Below are positions 1 through 8,332 of a stretch of DNA of 12,647 nt, one piece after another. The stretch spans positions 1 through 12,647 of the forward strand of contig JACQEV010000251.1 of the NCBI GenBank assembly GCA_016200385.1, read 5' to 3'. A program made the position numbers and the translations under genes. Every line of letters starts with the position of its first letter. Position 1 is the stretch's first letter. The DNA comes from Candidatus Methylomirabilota bacterium. Its GTDB lineage: Bacteria; Methylomirabilota; Methylomirabilia; Methylomirabilales; Methylomirabilaceae. The notes beneath the pieces are model-generated. The model was not told the origin of the DNA and made no database searches. It was given only the letters and a program-made list of their open reading frames with translations.

Positions 1-224
1 TCGTCCGAAAAAATGGCTGGAACCGCTTCGTCTTTGAAAATGGTCTCCCACGGGCATTCCGGTTCGCACGCCCCACAATCGATACCCTCTACAGGGTCGA
101 TGTGAAGCCCATTAGGGAACTTTGGGTCTGTGCCGGTGTACTTGTAGATACAGTTTACCAGTTACACACCCACGCGCACGATATCCAGACAATCCCGACA
201 CAGGCTGGTAATCACCCAAGTCAT
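1..224 (-). pseudogene. Ferredoxin (7Fe/8Fe bacterial type) pseudogene, 3' end cut by window edge
   Basis: Reading the minus strand from ATG at 224 gives MTWVITSLCRDCLD, the typical start of a small bacterial ferredoxin. In the same frame there is a TAA at codon 21, then LVNCIY and later HIDP, IDCGACEPECPW, which is the second [4Fe-4S] motif with its tail. No frameshift is needed; it is one in-frame stop plus substitutions. Against the family pattern CxxCx4CxxxCPxxC, codon 17 is Arg instead of Cys, codon 21 (expected Cys) is the stop, codon 22 is Leu instead of Pro, and the first Cys of the second cluster (before IDCGAC) is Gly. An intact protein would carry electrons between redox enzymes in the cytosol. 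AGGAG lies 6 nt before the ATG and a good promoter lies upstream, so loss looks recent. The family assignment is firm; sequencing error is unlikely given several independent changes at key residues. Confidence 0.85.
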
Positions 225-303
225 GGGTTCTCCTCTCGTGCCGGGAAACAGACTCCCCATGAGACGACTTTGACGCTCACCTCAGAGGATTCCTTCGTGG
301 TTT

Positions 304-332
304 AGTGTACGAGCAAGAGGTGCTGCTGTCAA
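304..332 (-). promoter_or_regulatory. Sigma70-type promoter of the ferredoxin pseudogene
   Basis: On the minus strand a perfect TTGACA (327-332) is followed after exactly 17 nt by TACACT (304-309, 4 of 6 to consensus). It would start transcription near 298, leaving a leader of about 70 nt before the ferredoxin ATG. It is the closest match to a consensus promoter that I found in the window, yet drives a broken gene. Confidence 0.6.
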
Positions 333-351
333 CCCACCACTCGGCTGGCGG

Positions 352-365
352 GTAGTGTCCTAATT
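352..365 (+). repeat. Left copy of inverted repeat flanking the restriction-modification genes
   Basis: GTAGTGTCCTAATT here matches, in inverted orientation and at 13 of 14 bases, AATTAGGACATTAC at 2858-2871. The two copies bracket the restriction-modification pair plus the sequence upstream of the methyltransferase. They resemble ends of a transposable or recombined segment, but no transposase is present and the boundaries are inferred. Confidence 0.5.
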
Positions 366-381
366 TGAAAGGGCTGGTATT

Positions 382-412
382 GGTGGCGGCCTGGCGAGGT
401 CTGGTCGCCACC
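382..412. terminator. Possible weak hairpin downstream of the endonuclease gene
   Basis: GGTGGCG (382-388) pairs with CGCCACC (406-412), with a 17-nt loop. It lies 32 nt past the stop of the endonuclease gene on the minus strand. There is no U-run on either strand, so intrinsic termination is doubtful. I see no gene in the rest of 225-444 beyond the ferredoxin promoter and the repeat copy at 352. Confidence 0.25.
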
Positions 413-444
413 CTATTGGGCCTTACTATGCAATGATCGGAAGG

Positions 445-1230
445 CTATAGGTGCCAGCGGGCGTGGTAAGCCTTGCAGATCTGGATCAGCATCGCGGCAT
501 ATTCCGCGTCCACGTCAATTCCCAAGTTGTTGAGACGCGGGAGGTGTGGGGGACTCACGTTATCGATGTAGACAGGCACTAGGAGGAGGTAGTCATAGCC
601 GGTGACATGGGTGTGGCTAGGCCGCCTTTTTGGAAGGCTCCTGAATTTCTCCACGGTCTTTCTGGGGTCGTCCTCCCGGTTCTTACTGATCGCCCAGTCA
701 AATTCTTCCCATAGCGTCTGATCGCCTGACGACAGCCGTGGCAGGATCAAGTTCTTAAACTTCCTTGGTCTGTTCTTGTATCGCTTCTTGATGCCATCGG
801 GGACATTGAGGACCCTGCTCGCAAGCCCAATAAGAACTGTGGCAACGAGAACTGCCTCGGACTTCGCCCCGTGTAGGACTTTCAAGGCTTCATTCAAATC
901 ATCAAACCGTGCATCCCTATTCCGGTGGGCGGTGATAACAGACTTGTTCTCAACGCCGATCCGGATCTTGCTGAGATCAGGTTTCCCATCAGATCCCGGC
1001 TCGCCAATTAGCAGGTCAATCTTTCTCTCACGGGCGCCGGGTGTGCGTACGTTCAGCCACCTCTTGACGATTCCTGTGGCGACGTCACCTCGCAAGGGCT
1101 CACACTGCTCAACAAGATCAGCGAAGATCCCCTCACTGACAACATCCGAATGCTCGTCTAACCGATGATTGTGGAAGCCGCGCCGCTTGATTGCCTCAAT
1201 AACCTTGTCGAAAGGGGTTGTTAAGGTCAT
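445..1230 (-). CDS. Type II-like restriction endonuclease, PD-(D/E)XK fold
   Basis: This 261-residue protein is the probable DNA-cleaving half of a restriction-modification pair. The catalytic signature is Asp72 in RKIDLLI followed, 22 residues later, by Glu94-Asn-Lys96 in IGVENKS, which gives the D...ExK pattern of PD-(D/E)XK nucleases. Glu33 could be a further acidic ligand. Its start ATG overlaps the methyltransferase stop as ATGA, so translation is coupled and the methylase is made first, a common protective order. The length is typical of small type II enzymes. No cognate site can be predicted from the sequence. The assignment rests on the motif plus the partner gene: the pairing is strong evidence, the subfamily is unknown. 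By eye, base composition here is less GC-rich than in the genes right of 3,200, which fits horizontal acquisition. Confidence 0.78.
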   Translation of the reverse strand: MTLTTPFDKVIEAIKRRGFHNHRLDEHSDVVSEGIFADLVEQCEPLRGDVATGIVKRWLNVRTPGARERKIDLLIGEPGSDGKPDLSKIRIGVENKSVITAHRNRDARFDDLNEALKVLHGAKSEAVLVATVLIGLASRVLNVPDGIKKRYKNRPRKFKNLILPRLSSGDQTLWEEFDWAISKNREDDPRKTVEKFRSLPKRRPSHTHVTGYDYLLLVPVYIDNVSPPHLPRLNNLGIDVDAEYAAMLIQICKAYHARWHL

Positions 1231-2615
1231 GCTACTTCGACCGCGAGACCCCGGAGCTGCGTTCCAGGAGGGGCTAGTTCAGGTGGGACCGGAAGCCGTT
1301 TCAGAACATGGCTCTGGAGCCGAAGAAACCCGTTCGCAGCCCGCTGGCAGTTTGCGAAGAGCCAGGCTCTTGCCGTGTTTGAATTGAGATAGGCCAAGAT
1401 CCCCTCAATCTTCGCTGGATCTTCGGGGACGATGTAGTAGACCGAGTGTCGCGGGACTAGGAGACCAGTTCGATCAGCCCAGAACTTGACGACTGGCGTG
1501 ATGTCCTTACACAGAATCTTGGGGCGCAGAAGTTCCTTCAGAGGCGGGTTCTCATGGAAGGCATACCATGGCTTGCGAGAGACGCACGTTCGCTGGAGAA
1601 GGCGATCCCGGACAGCCTTCTGCTCCAGATACTGTTTCAGAGCGCCGAGCTGGTGCTCTTTCAGAAGGTGGCCATCTCTGGAATACGGAACGAGCATCGA
1701 ATACTTGTTGGTTGGCAGGATCACCGAGTCGGGAACAAGTTCTCGCCCCGCAATAGTTGGATAGGCGTATTTCCTGATTGCCGCGGGTAGCTCTACCGTT
1801 TTGCGGACAAACACCGCATCAGCACCCGTCGCGACCCCACAGCTTAGCCGCCGACAGATATCGCCGAGCCTGATCTCATAGAAGCGCCCCTGACCATCAC
1901 CGTGCTGATGGATCGTCGGCCACCAGGATGTGCCGTGACCGGGCAAGTTAACACTCCGGATAGTGCCGTCACGGAGGATAGCCCTGGTCTCGCCGCCGCG
2001 AACACAGTGAGTGACGGTAGTGATGGTAGGGTAAGTCACGAGGTCCCGAAAAGTGTCCTCACGCTGGAGATGAATTTCCTGGACTACGAAATGGCTGAGT
2101 AGCCTACGGAGAGAAGCCGCTGTATCGGTATAGAGGTACTTCTCCGGGGTGATGAAGACGAGCCGTCCGTCGGGACCGAGATGTTTCAGCGCGTGCTCAA
2201 AGAACAGCAGGTAGAGATCAAATCGGCCCTGAGCGGTCTGGTAGATGTTCCGGTAACGGGATTTCTCGCCATGTGAAAGATCTGTGATCGGGACATACGG
2301 CGGATTGCCGATAATGAAGTCGAACGGCCCCAGGTCGTCAGGGGTTAGGAAGTCACCCAGGATCAGCTTGATCGACGAATACTTCGAAAACTTTTCCCGG
2401 GCATCGGCAATATGACGAGGATCAGAGTCAATGCCGATGATCCGAGGGAGGGGTATGCGCTGGCGGACGCACCATTGTATGACGCCCTCAATAAAGGCTC
2501 CTTTGCCACAACCAGGATCGAGCAACCTGCTCTTCTCCGCAGGTCCCTTTTCCTGAAAGAGCTTGCCCACCATCAACTCGACCGTTGCAGGTGGAGTCGG
2601 GACAAACCCTTTCAT
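1227..2615 (-). CDS. N6-adenine DNA methyltransferase (gamma-type, restriction-modification)
   Basis: This 462-residue protein transfers a methyl group from S-adenosylmethionine to adenine in DNA. The motif order places it in the N6-adenine class with the SAM motif first. Residues 4-16 (FVPTPPATVELMV) resemble motif X. LDPGCGKGAF (about 32-41) is the SAM-binding motif I. Asp63 in IGIDSDP is the acidic motif II. NPPY (104-107) is the catalytic motif IV. RFDLYLLFFEHAL and GRLVFITP are the following core strands. The C-terminal half, about residues 230-450, is the likely target-recognition domain. The start used gives motif X right at the N terminus and has GGAAG a few bases upstream; an ATG at 2625 is out of frame. 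It protects host DNA from the overlapping endonuclease downstream. Both genes look intact. Confidence 0.9.
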   Translation of the reverse strand: MKGFVPTPPATVELMVGKLFQEKGPAEKSRLLDPGCGKGAFIEGVIQWCVRQRIPLPRIIGIDSDPRHIADAREKFSKYSSIKLILGDFLTPDDLGPFDFIIGNPPYVPITDLSHGEKSRYRNIYQTAQGRFDLYLLFFEHALKHLGPDGRLVFITPEKYLYTDTAASLRRLLSHFVVQEIHLQREDTFRDLVTYPTITTVTHCVRGGETRAILRDGTIRSVNLPGHGTSWWPTIHQHGDGQGRFYEIRLGDICRRLSCGVATGADAVFVRKTVELPAAIRKYAYPTIAGRELVPDSVILPTNKYSMLVPYSRDGHLLKEHQLGALKQYLEQKAVRDRLLQRTCVSRKPWYAFHENPPLKELLRPKILCKDITPVVKFWADRTGLLVPRHSVYYIVPEDPAKIEGILAYLNSNTARAWLFANCQRAANGFLRLQSHVLKRLPVPPELAPPGTQLRGLAVEVA

Positions 2616-2652
2616 CGACTTCCATGATCAGGGCTGACCCTAGTCATCAGAG

Positions 2653-2694
2653 ATTATCCAGCGGCTCTAAGGACGATGCGGCACCATGCCGCAT
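2653..2694 (-). promoter_or_regulatory. Candidate promoter/operator of the restriction-modification genes
   Basis: On the minus strand GATAAT (2653-2658) resembles a -10 box. A 7-bp inverted repeat, ATGCGGC (2676-2682) and GCCGCAT (2688-2694), lies where the -35 box would be; no good -35 hexamer is present. Such a palindrome over a promoter could be an operator for autoregulation, but no controller protein gene is visible. Confidence 0.35.
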
Positions 2695-2857
2695 GTCAGA
2701 TGAACGATAATCTTTTTCCTGATCTGATGTCAAAGCCTTTTCTTCTTTGCCCGCCCGATCCCTGGCTCTTGTCTGGACCAGACGCCGGCTGGCCCGATAT
2801 GCGCTCCGTCAGCACCCTATGGACCGGCGGAAGAGCAGAAACCGATCCTGAAAAACC

Positions 2858-2891
2858 AATTAGGACATTACCGGCCGGCCCGTAGTGTCCT
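2858..2891. repeat. Right copy of flanking inverted repeat, forming a hairpin with a third copy
   Basis: AATTAGGACATTAC (2858-2871) is the right-hand partner of 352-365. A third copy, GTAGTGTCCT (2882-2891), follows in opposite orientation, so 2862-2871 and 2882-2891 make a 10-bp stem with one G-T pair around the loop CGGCCGGCCC. The arrangement looks like two element ends meeting head to head. Confidence 0.5.
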
Positions 2892-3012
2892 GAGGTGCAC
2901 GACTGAGCGAAGATCGGATGGAGCGCACGCTCCTCAGCCGTGCCGGACATGCCATTAGAGAATGGGGAAGTCAGGCGTGACCATCCTGAGATAATGGCTT
3001 GTCGGTAACTTG

Positions 3013-4544
<1,532 letters not shown>

Positions 4545-4548
<4 letters not shown>

Positions 4549-5201
4549 CGAGTGTATGCACAGAGCTTGGACAGGGGGCAGGAGCCGCAGAGCGGCGTGC
4601 GAGCCTTACAGGTCTTTCGGCCGTGCTCGACTAGGTTCATATGCAAGGAATAATACAGGGCGGGTGGCACCATCGCTTCGAGCAGTGCCTGCGCCTTTCC
4701 GGGGCTGACCTTTGCGTTCACCACGCCGAGGCGTGTCGCGACGCGATAGACATGTGTATCGACGGGAAACGCAGGCTTACCAAGTGAAAAGAGCAGGACG
4801 CACGCGATGGTCTTGGGGCCGATCCCCTTGAAACGCGAGAGATACGCTCTTACTTCCTCGATGCTCAGATCCCGCAAGAAGGTGAGATCAAAGTGACCCT
4901 GTTCCCGGTGGATCTGCTTGAGGATCGTCTTGATGCGCGCGGCCTTCAGCCTGGCCAAGCCCCCTGAATTGATCGCCTCGGCCACCTTTCGCTCCGAAGC
5001 TTCATGCACGTCTTGCCATGTTGGCAACACCTGGCGGAGCAGTTGGAACGCTCGATGGCTGTTGAGGTCACTCGTGTTTTGTGAAAGAATCGTGAAGATA
5101 AGTTCATCGAGGGGATTGGTGCGAACCCTACGCGCTCGCTTTGGGCCGTAGTGGCGTTCCAGTGCTGCATGAATCTTGTTTATGGGGGTCGTTGGGGGCA
5201 T
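4545..5201 (-). CDS. nth: Endonuclease III (DNA glycosylase/AP lyase)
   Basis: This base-excision repair enzyme removes oxidised pyrimidines and nicks at abasic sites. With the start at 5201 it has 218 residues, close to the usual 210 or so. The helix-hairpin-helix is at FKGIGPKTIACVL with the catalytic lysine Lys130, and the catalytic Asp148 is in PVDTHVYRV. The [4Fe-4S] loop has Cys198, 205, 208 and 214 with the exact CX6CX2CX5C spacing. The frame is open upstream to a TTG at 5273, but that would add 24 residues of unlikely sequence. I prefer the ATG at 5201, where the family's N terminus begins, although its ribosome binding site is weak. The stop overlaps the start of the CCA/PAP-family gene by four bases, indicating an operon. 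All key residues are intact. Confidence 0.93.
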
Positions 5202-5244
5202 GTCATCTCTCGCATTTCCGATGGGGGTATGGGAGGGTGAGCGG

Positions 5245-5273
5245 AGGCTATCGAATCGGAGACCGGAAGTCAA
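5245..5273 (-). promoter_or_regulatory. Weak candidate promoter for nth and the CCA/PAP gene
   Basis: On the minus strand TTGACT (5268-5273) is followed after 17 nt by TAGCCT (5245-5250). The -35 box is good and the -10 box poor. Its position about 45 nt before the preferred nth start fits. Confidence 0.3.
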
Positions 5274-5301
5274 TACCGAACTCTACAAAACAAAAATTCC
5301 C

Positions 5302-5345
5302 TTGCGAATGCCGCCCCTCACCTCTATCATGATCGGTGATCACCG
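5302..5345 (+). promoter_or_regulatory. Promoter with palindromic operator for the DUF1858-cysE pair
   Basis: TTGCGA (5302-5307) and TATCAT (5325-5330) are separated by 17 nt and match consensus at 4 and 5 of 6 bases. A perfect 12-bp palindrome, CGGTGATCACCG (5334-5345), lies over the expected transcription start. The half-site CGGTGAT/ATCACCG recurs at 5358-5364 and 5422-5428, so four copies lie within about 95 bp before the first gene. This looks like binding sites for a dimeric regulator; which regulator is unknown. Confidence 0.5.
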
Positions 5346-5450
5346 CCAGTGGGTATCATCACCGAGGAATCCCTGACGTCCATGTCGGCTTCAGGCTGTG
5401 AGCGTCCGGGGCATACCGGACCGGTGATCTCGCTGAAAGGAGGTAGGGGA

Positions 5451-5654
5451 ATGAGAGTCACCGCTGAGATGAAGATCGATAATGTGGTGCGGCAGTACCC
5501 GGAGACCGTCGAGGTCTTCAGCCGCTACGGCGTCGGATGCCTGGGCTGCTCGGCAGCCGAGTACGACGATATCGCCCATGGCGCTCGCGTTCATGGTGTA
5601 AACCTTGACCAGCTTCTTCGAGAGCTGAACGAAACCGTCAGCGTCAGAAACTGA
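5451..5654 (+). CDS. DUF1858 small CxxC redox-disulfide protein
   Basis: The 67-residue product matches the DUF1858 / hybrid-cluster-protein-associated redox disulfide pattern: an N-terminal helix ([21 protein letters not shown]) leading into [15 protein letters not shown] with Cys30 and Cys33, then a helix ending the protein (LDQLLRELN). The CxxC pair is a likely dithiol or metal site; the biochemical function of the family is not established. The start at 5451 is set by a strong AAAGGAGG 7 nt upstream; longer in-frame starts at 5349 lack this and would add a non-conserved leader. The cysE start follows 14 nt after the stop, so the two are probably cotranscribed from the promoter at 5302. 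That links a thiol protein with cysteine synthesis, which is an inference from context. Confidence 0.88.
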   Translation: MRVTAEMKIDNVVRQYPETVEVFSRYGVGCLGCSAAEYDDIAHGARVHGVNLDQLLRELNETVSVRN

Positions 5655-5668
5655 TTCGCGAGCACCAC

Positions 5669-6373
5669 GTGTTCACAACCCTCAAACGGGATATCCAGGC
5701 TGCCCTGGATCGCGATCCGGCGGCCCGAAGCGCCCTTGAGGTCCTCCTCTGCTATCCGGGTCTTCATGCCCTCTACTTTCACCGTGTCGCGCACTGGCTC
5801 TGGAACCATCGCCTGAAAACGCCGGGTCGCTTCGTCTCGCACGTGAGCCGATTCTTGACCGGAATTGAAATCCATCCGGGCGCGGTGATCGGGCCGGGCC
5901 TCTTCATCGACCACGGGATGGGGGTCGTCATCGGCGAGACGACGGAGATCGGTGAGAATGTCACCATCTATCAGGGCGTGACGCTGGGTGGAACCAGCCT
6001 GGAGAAGAAGAGGCGCCATCCGACGATCGGGAACAATGTTGTGATCGGGGCCGGCGCCAAGATCCTCGGGCCGTTCAAGGTGGGAGATAATAGCCGCATC
6101 GGCTCCGGATCTGTGGTCGTAAAGGAGGTCCCACCAAATTCGCTTGTGGTAGGTGTGCCCGGGCAGATCACCTATCGCGACGGCAAACGGGTGCCTCAGG
6201 CGATCGACCTGGAAATGACCGATCTCCCGGACCCCGCAGCAAAGGCAATCAAATGTATTCTGGAACGCCTGGAAGAGTTGGAAAAGGAAGTGGAGACCCT
6301 CAGGAAGGAATTAGCAGCGCCTTCTGCTCCGTTCGGACACTCGCCACCCTTGCGCAATCGGCAAAACGACTAG
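5669..6373 (+). CDS. cysE: Serine O-acetyltransferase (short form)
   Basis: This enzyme makes O-acetylserine from serine and acetyl-CoA, the first committed step of cysteine synthesis in the cytosol. Residues 15-45 (RDPAAR...[13 protein letters not shown]) are the helical N-terminal domain. About 66-165 form the left-handed beta-helix of hexapeptide repeats. Catalytic His82 is in FIDHGMG, His117 in RRHPTIG, and GVTLGGT and GVPGQI are the conserved turns; Glu67 stands where E. coli CysE has Asp143, as in many short forms. The protein has 234 residues and lacks the long N-terminal extension of E. coli CysE. A charged helix, possibly coiled coil ([17 protein letters not shown], about 199-215), extends the C terminus. 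The start is GTG at 5669 with only a weak ribosome binding site, so it probably depends on translation of the DUF1858 gene just upstream. Confidence 0.92.
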   Translation: MFTTLKRDIQAALDRDPAARSALEVLLCYPGLHALYFHRVAHWLWNHRLKTPGRFVSHVSRFLTGIEIHPGAVIGPGLFIDHGMGVVIGETTEIGENVTIYQGVTLGGTSLEKKRRHPTIGNNVVIGAGAKILGPFKVGDNSRIGSGSVVVKEVPPNSLVVGVPGQITYRDGKRVPQAIDLEMTDLPDPAAKAIKCILERLEELEKEVETLRKELAAPSAPFGHSPPLRNRQND

Positions 6374-6386
6374 CCGTTCCTGCCCG

Positions 6387-6513
6387 CTGAGCCTTCAGCG
6401 ATCAGCCCTCAGCTTTCAGCCAAAACAAAAAGATACCAGGAGTATCGTCTGGTTCCGAGAGACGAGTTGTTGTTTAGCCTTGTCTCGCCGACTGCTGATC
6501 GCTGACGGCTGAG
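6387..6513. repeat. Large inverted repeat between convergent genes
   Basis: CTGAGCCTTCAGCGATCAGC (6387-6406) and GCTGATCGCTGACGGCTGAG (6494-6513) are inverted copies identical at 18 of 20 bases. Each arm has short related units (CAGC, TCAGC), and more of these follow at 6407-6420 (CCTCAGCTTTCAGC). The loop holds a small GATAC-N5-GTATC hairpin. Repeats of GCTGA units in this style occur interspersed in many genomes. The position between cysE and the DUF1015 gene, which face each other, suits a bidirectional transcription stop. Confidence 0.65.
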
Positions 6514-6527
6514 TGCTCACCACGGCA

Positions 6528-7886
6528 CTAGGTCTCGACGACCTCGTCGAGCACGATGGGATGAATCACCAAACCAGTGAGCAGCTTGGGGTAGAAGAAG
6601 GTTGACTTGGGTGGCATCCGCAGGCCAGCCTCGGCCACCGCTCGTACCTCGGCGATCTTGGTCGGTTTGAGCAAGACCGCCGCTCCCCACTCTCCTCGCT
6701 GGACCAACCGTACAGCCTCGACGGCGTCGTGTGTATAGTTGAGCGCGTCGTCGGGGAGAGCGGCTAGGCCGTGGTGGCGCAGTGGCCCGTCGATCAAGAG
6801 CGCGTGCAAGATGGTGACGTCCAGTCTCTTATAAATGGTCGGCTTCCCCTCTGCTCCCTCAGTCTCCAGGATTCGTTCGTCTGCCAGGGTTAAGAGGTAT
6901 CCGCTCTCCCCTCCGCCATACAGACCGAAAGAGTGCCTCCCCTCCCGCGCCCGCTGCAAGCAACCCAGCAGCGCTGCCGCGCCGGCCTCGGGATCCCCTG
7001 GGACCGGGAACCTCTCGATGTTGAAGTGTCGGGCAACCTGGGCGAGATAGGCTTCAAGGCTGCCGCCCGGCAGGTGCCTCAGAAGCCGATGGATCGGAAG
7101 GATGACCAGGCCAGGATCTTCCGCGCTCACCAGCGTCATCATGATGTAGTTATAAGGCCGCCTCTGCTCATGTGCGGGGTCACCCCGTTCTTTGGCCCGC
7201 ATGAGATCGCGGAAGGCTAGCGCCGTCTCATAGCGATGATGACCGTCCGCAATGAAGATCGGCGTTGACGTAAAACCAGCCTGGAGCGCCCGAACCGCCG
7301 CACGATCTTGACAGATCCAGACCCGATGCCGGATGCCGTCCCAGTCGCCGAGGTCAATGGCCGGCTTCGCCTCTTGTGCAGCCTTGAACAACTGCTCCAT
7401 CTCATGGGAGCGACCGGGATAGATGCCGAAAATGGGGCTCAGATTCGCATGGCAGACCTGCATCAGGCGAAGTCGATCTTCCTTCGCCGCTGCCATCGTC
7501 CGTTCGTGAGGAAAAACCGTGCGGCTACCAAACTCCTCCAAGCGAACCAATCCGATCAGGCCGCATCGAGTCAGCTCTCTTGTGCGCGGCAGCCGGAAGG
7601 TCTGTTGGTAGAGGTAGAGCGCGGGGGTCCGATCACGAATCAACATTCTCTTGGCTTGCCATTGCCGAAAGTACTCTCCCGCACGGCTGTACCGGTTTCG
7701 TGCGGAGTCGTCTCCTTCGAACACCTCACCGAGGATCAGGCGGATGACGTTATGATCGTGGCGGGCGTGAAAGGCTCGCTGATCCTCAGGCGAAATGACA
7801 TCATAGGGAGGCGCCACCACCAGGCTCAGGTCCTTCACCAGTTCAGGATTGTACCGTAACCCCCTAAACGGTGCGATCATAGCCAT
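6528..7886 (-). CDS. DUF1015 family protein
   Basis: The product (452 residues from the ATG at 7886) carries the hallmarks of DUF1015: IAPFRGLRYNPE at the N terminus, VVAPPYDVISPEDQ (23-36), PHERTM (126-131), NLSPIFGIYP (148-157), and IADGHHRYETALAF (212-225), the most conserved block. It is soluble, with no signal or membrane segments. The function is not established. The family has been linked by sequence to the ParB/sulfiredoxin/SerK fold and often sits near serine biosynthesis genes, so its place beside cysE may be meaningful; that is inference. The frame is open to 7970, but the 28 extra residues are unlike the family, so I start at 7886; the ATG at 7880 is equally possible. CAAGAG lies upstream as a weak ribosome binding site. 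Confidence 0.88.
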   Translation of the reverse strand: MAMIAPFRGLRYNPELVKDLSLVVAPPYDVISPEDQRAFHARHDHNVIRLILGEVFEGDDSARNRYSRAGEYFRQWQAKRMLIRDRTPALYLYQQTFRLPRTRELTRCGLIGLVRLEEFGSRTVFPHERTMAAAKEDRLRLMQVCHANLSPIFGIYPGRSHEMEQLFKAAQEAKPAIDLGDWDGIRHRVWICQDRAAVRALQAGFTSTPIFIADGHHRYETALAFRDLMRAKERGDPAHEQRRPYNYIMMTLVSAEDPGLVILPIHRLLRHLPGGSLEAYLAQVARHFNIERFPVPGDPEAGAAALLGCLQRAREGRHSFGLYGGGESGYLLTLADERILETEGAEGKPTIYKRLDVTILHALLIDGPLRHHGLAALPDDALNYTHDAVEAVRLVQRGEWGAAVLLKPTKIAEVRAVAEAGLRMPPKSTFFYPKLLTGLVIHPIVLDEVVET

Positions 7887-7949
7887 CGTTTTCTCTTGGC
7901 CCCATCTGCCAGGATCGCCGTGTTGGATGCGGCGACAAGGCTGTGGTTG

Positions 7950-7978
7950 ACAATATTCGTATACTGGCACCGTTCCAA
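7950..7978 (-). promoter_or_regulatory. Candidate DUF1015 promoter using a repeat end as -35 box
   Basis: On the minus strand TTGGAA (7973-7978) and TATTGT (7950-7955) are 17 nt apart, each matching consensus at 4 of 6 bases. The -35 box lies within the conserved end of palindromic element A, so the element may supply part of the promoter. Confidence 0.35.
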
Positions 7979-8231
7979 CTCGTTGCGGCGAATGGCAGAG
8001 AGGTATGCATCACCTATGTCTCTTTCACCGAAGCTACACTGTTTCGGCGTGACTAATACACACGTCTGTAATCTTGTTGCAAAGGCGCGGGTCCTGTCCT
8101 TCGGCAGCCCCATCCGTCCTCACTCCACCCATCCCCCAGTGGGGCCCTTCCGTTGCGGGCGGATGGGGCGCCCCGCCTCGGCCACCCGCCCGATGTAACT
8201 TCACAATTGTCGTTTGTATTGGTTGGAACGG
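7970..8231. repeat. Palindromic element A (shares ends with element B)
   Basis: CCGTTCCAAC (7970-7979) and GTTGGAACGG (8222-8231) are perfect 10-bp inverted ends, with near matches outside (CTGGCA on the left, CACTGG on the right). The left 39 bases match the left end of element B (8959 onwards) at about 30 positions without gaps. Element A is about 260 bp compared with about 100 bp in B. TTTCGGCGTGACTAATA near 8041-8057 resembles the inner right side of B, so A may be a B-type unit interrupted by the GC-rich stretch that follows. Within 7887-8332 I see no gene. Confidence 0.6.
8107..8174. other. GC-rich multi-stem structure inside element A
   Basis: GCCCCATCCG (8107-8116) and CGGATGGGGC (8160-8169) are perfect 10-bp inverted repeats. 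Between them CCCC-AGT-GGGG (8134-8144) makes a second small stem, and GGGGCGCCCC (8165-8174) is a further palindrome. It could act as a transcription stop or a structured RNA; there is no U-run and no known family is recognised. Confidence 0.4.
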
Positions 8232-8274
8232 CACTGGTCGTCGTCACCGGGGTCCTTCCCCCCTCTCGGCCCCT

Positions 8275-8304
8275 TATCACTATCACTGTCACGATCATTG
8301 TCAA
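8275..8304 (+). repeat. Short hexamer-like tandem repeat upstream of the lipoprotein gene
   Basis: TATCAC, TATCAC, TGTCAC, GATCAT and TGTCAA follow one another in a 6-nt period about 30 bp before the ATG. It is imperfect and may be chance or a protein-binding array. TATGAT at 8316-8321 could be a -10 box, but no -35 box is correctly spaced. Confidence 0.35.
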
Positions 8305-8332
8305 GTCAAAACCGGTATGATACCTTGCTTGC

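Larger units (their letters stand above)
2616..3012. other. About 400-bp stretch without a credible gene, rich in short inverted repeats
   Basis: The longest open frames here (for example 2696-2950 on the minus strand, 84 codons) show no recognisable motif and run across hairpins, so I do not call them. What is visible is the palindrome near 2676, the repeat pair at 2858 and 2882, a GGAGCGCACGCTCC palindrome at 2920-2933, and TGCGCTCC at 2803-2810 that is inverted relative to 2920. This looks like remodelled intergenic DNA between the restriction-modification genes and the tRNA-Gly fragment. Confidence 0.5.

Noticed and set aside
2696..2950. 84-codon open frame on the minus strand
   Set aside because: No motif, spans hairpins and repeat copies, no ribosome binding site, low-complexity charged residues; likely chance.
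5202..5273. N-terminal extension of endonuclease III to a TTG codon
   Set aside because: It reads across the weak promoter boxes and adds residues unlike the family; 5201 gives the normal length.
5349..5450. Longer start for the DUF1858 protein
   Set aside because: It adds a non-conserved leader and lacks a ribosome binding site, whereas AAAGGAGG precedes the ATG at 5451.
8275..8310. CRISPR-like short repeat
   Set aside because: The units are 6 nt, imperfect, contiguous and without spacers.
8298..8321. Promoter TTGTCA/TATGAT before the lipoprotein gene
   Set aside because: The spacer is only 12 nt, too short for a standard sigma70 promoter.
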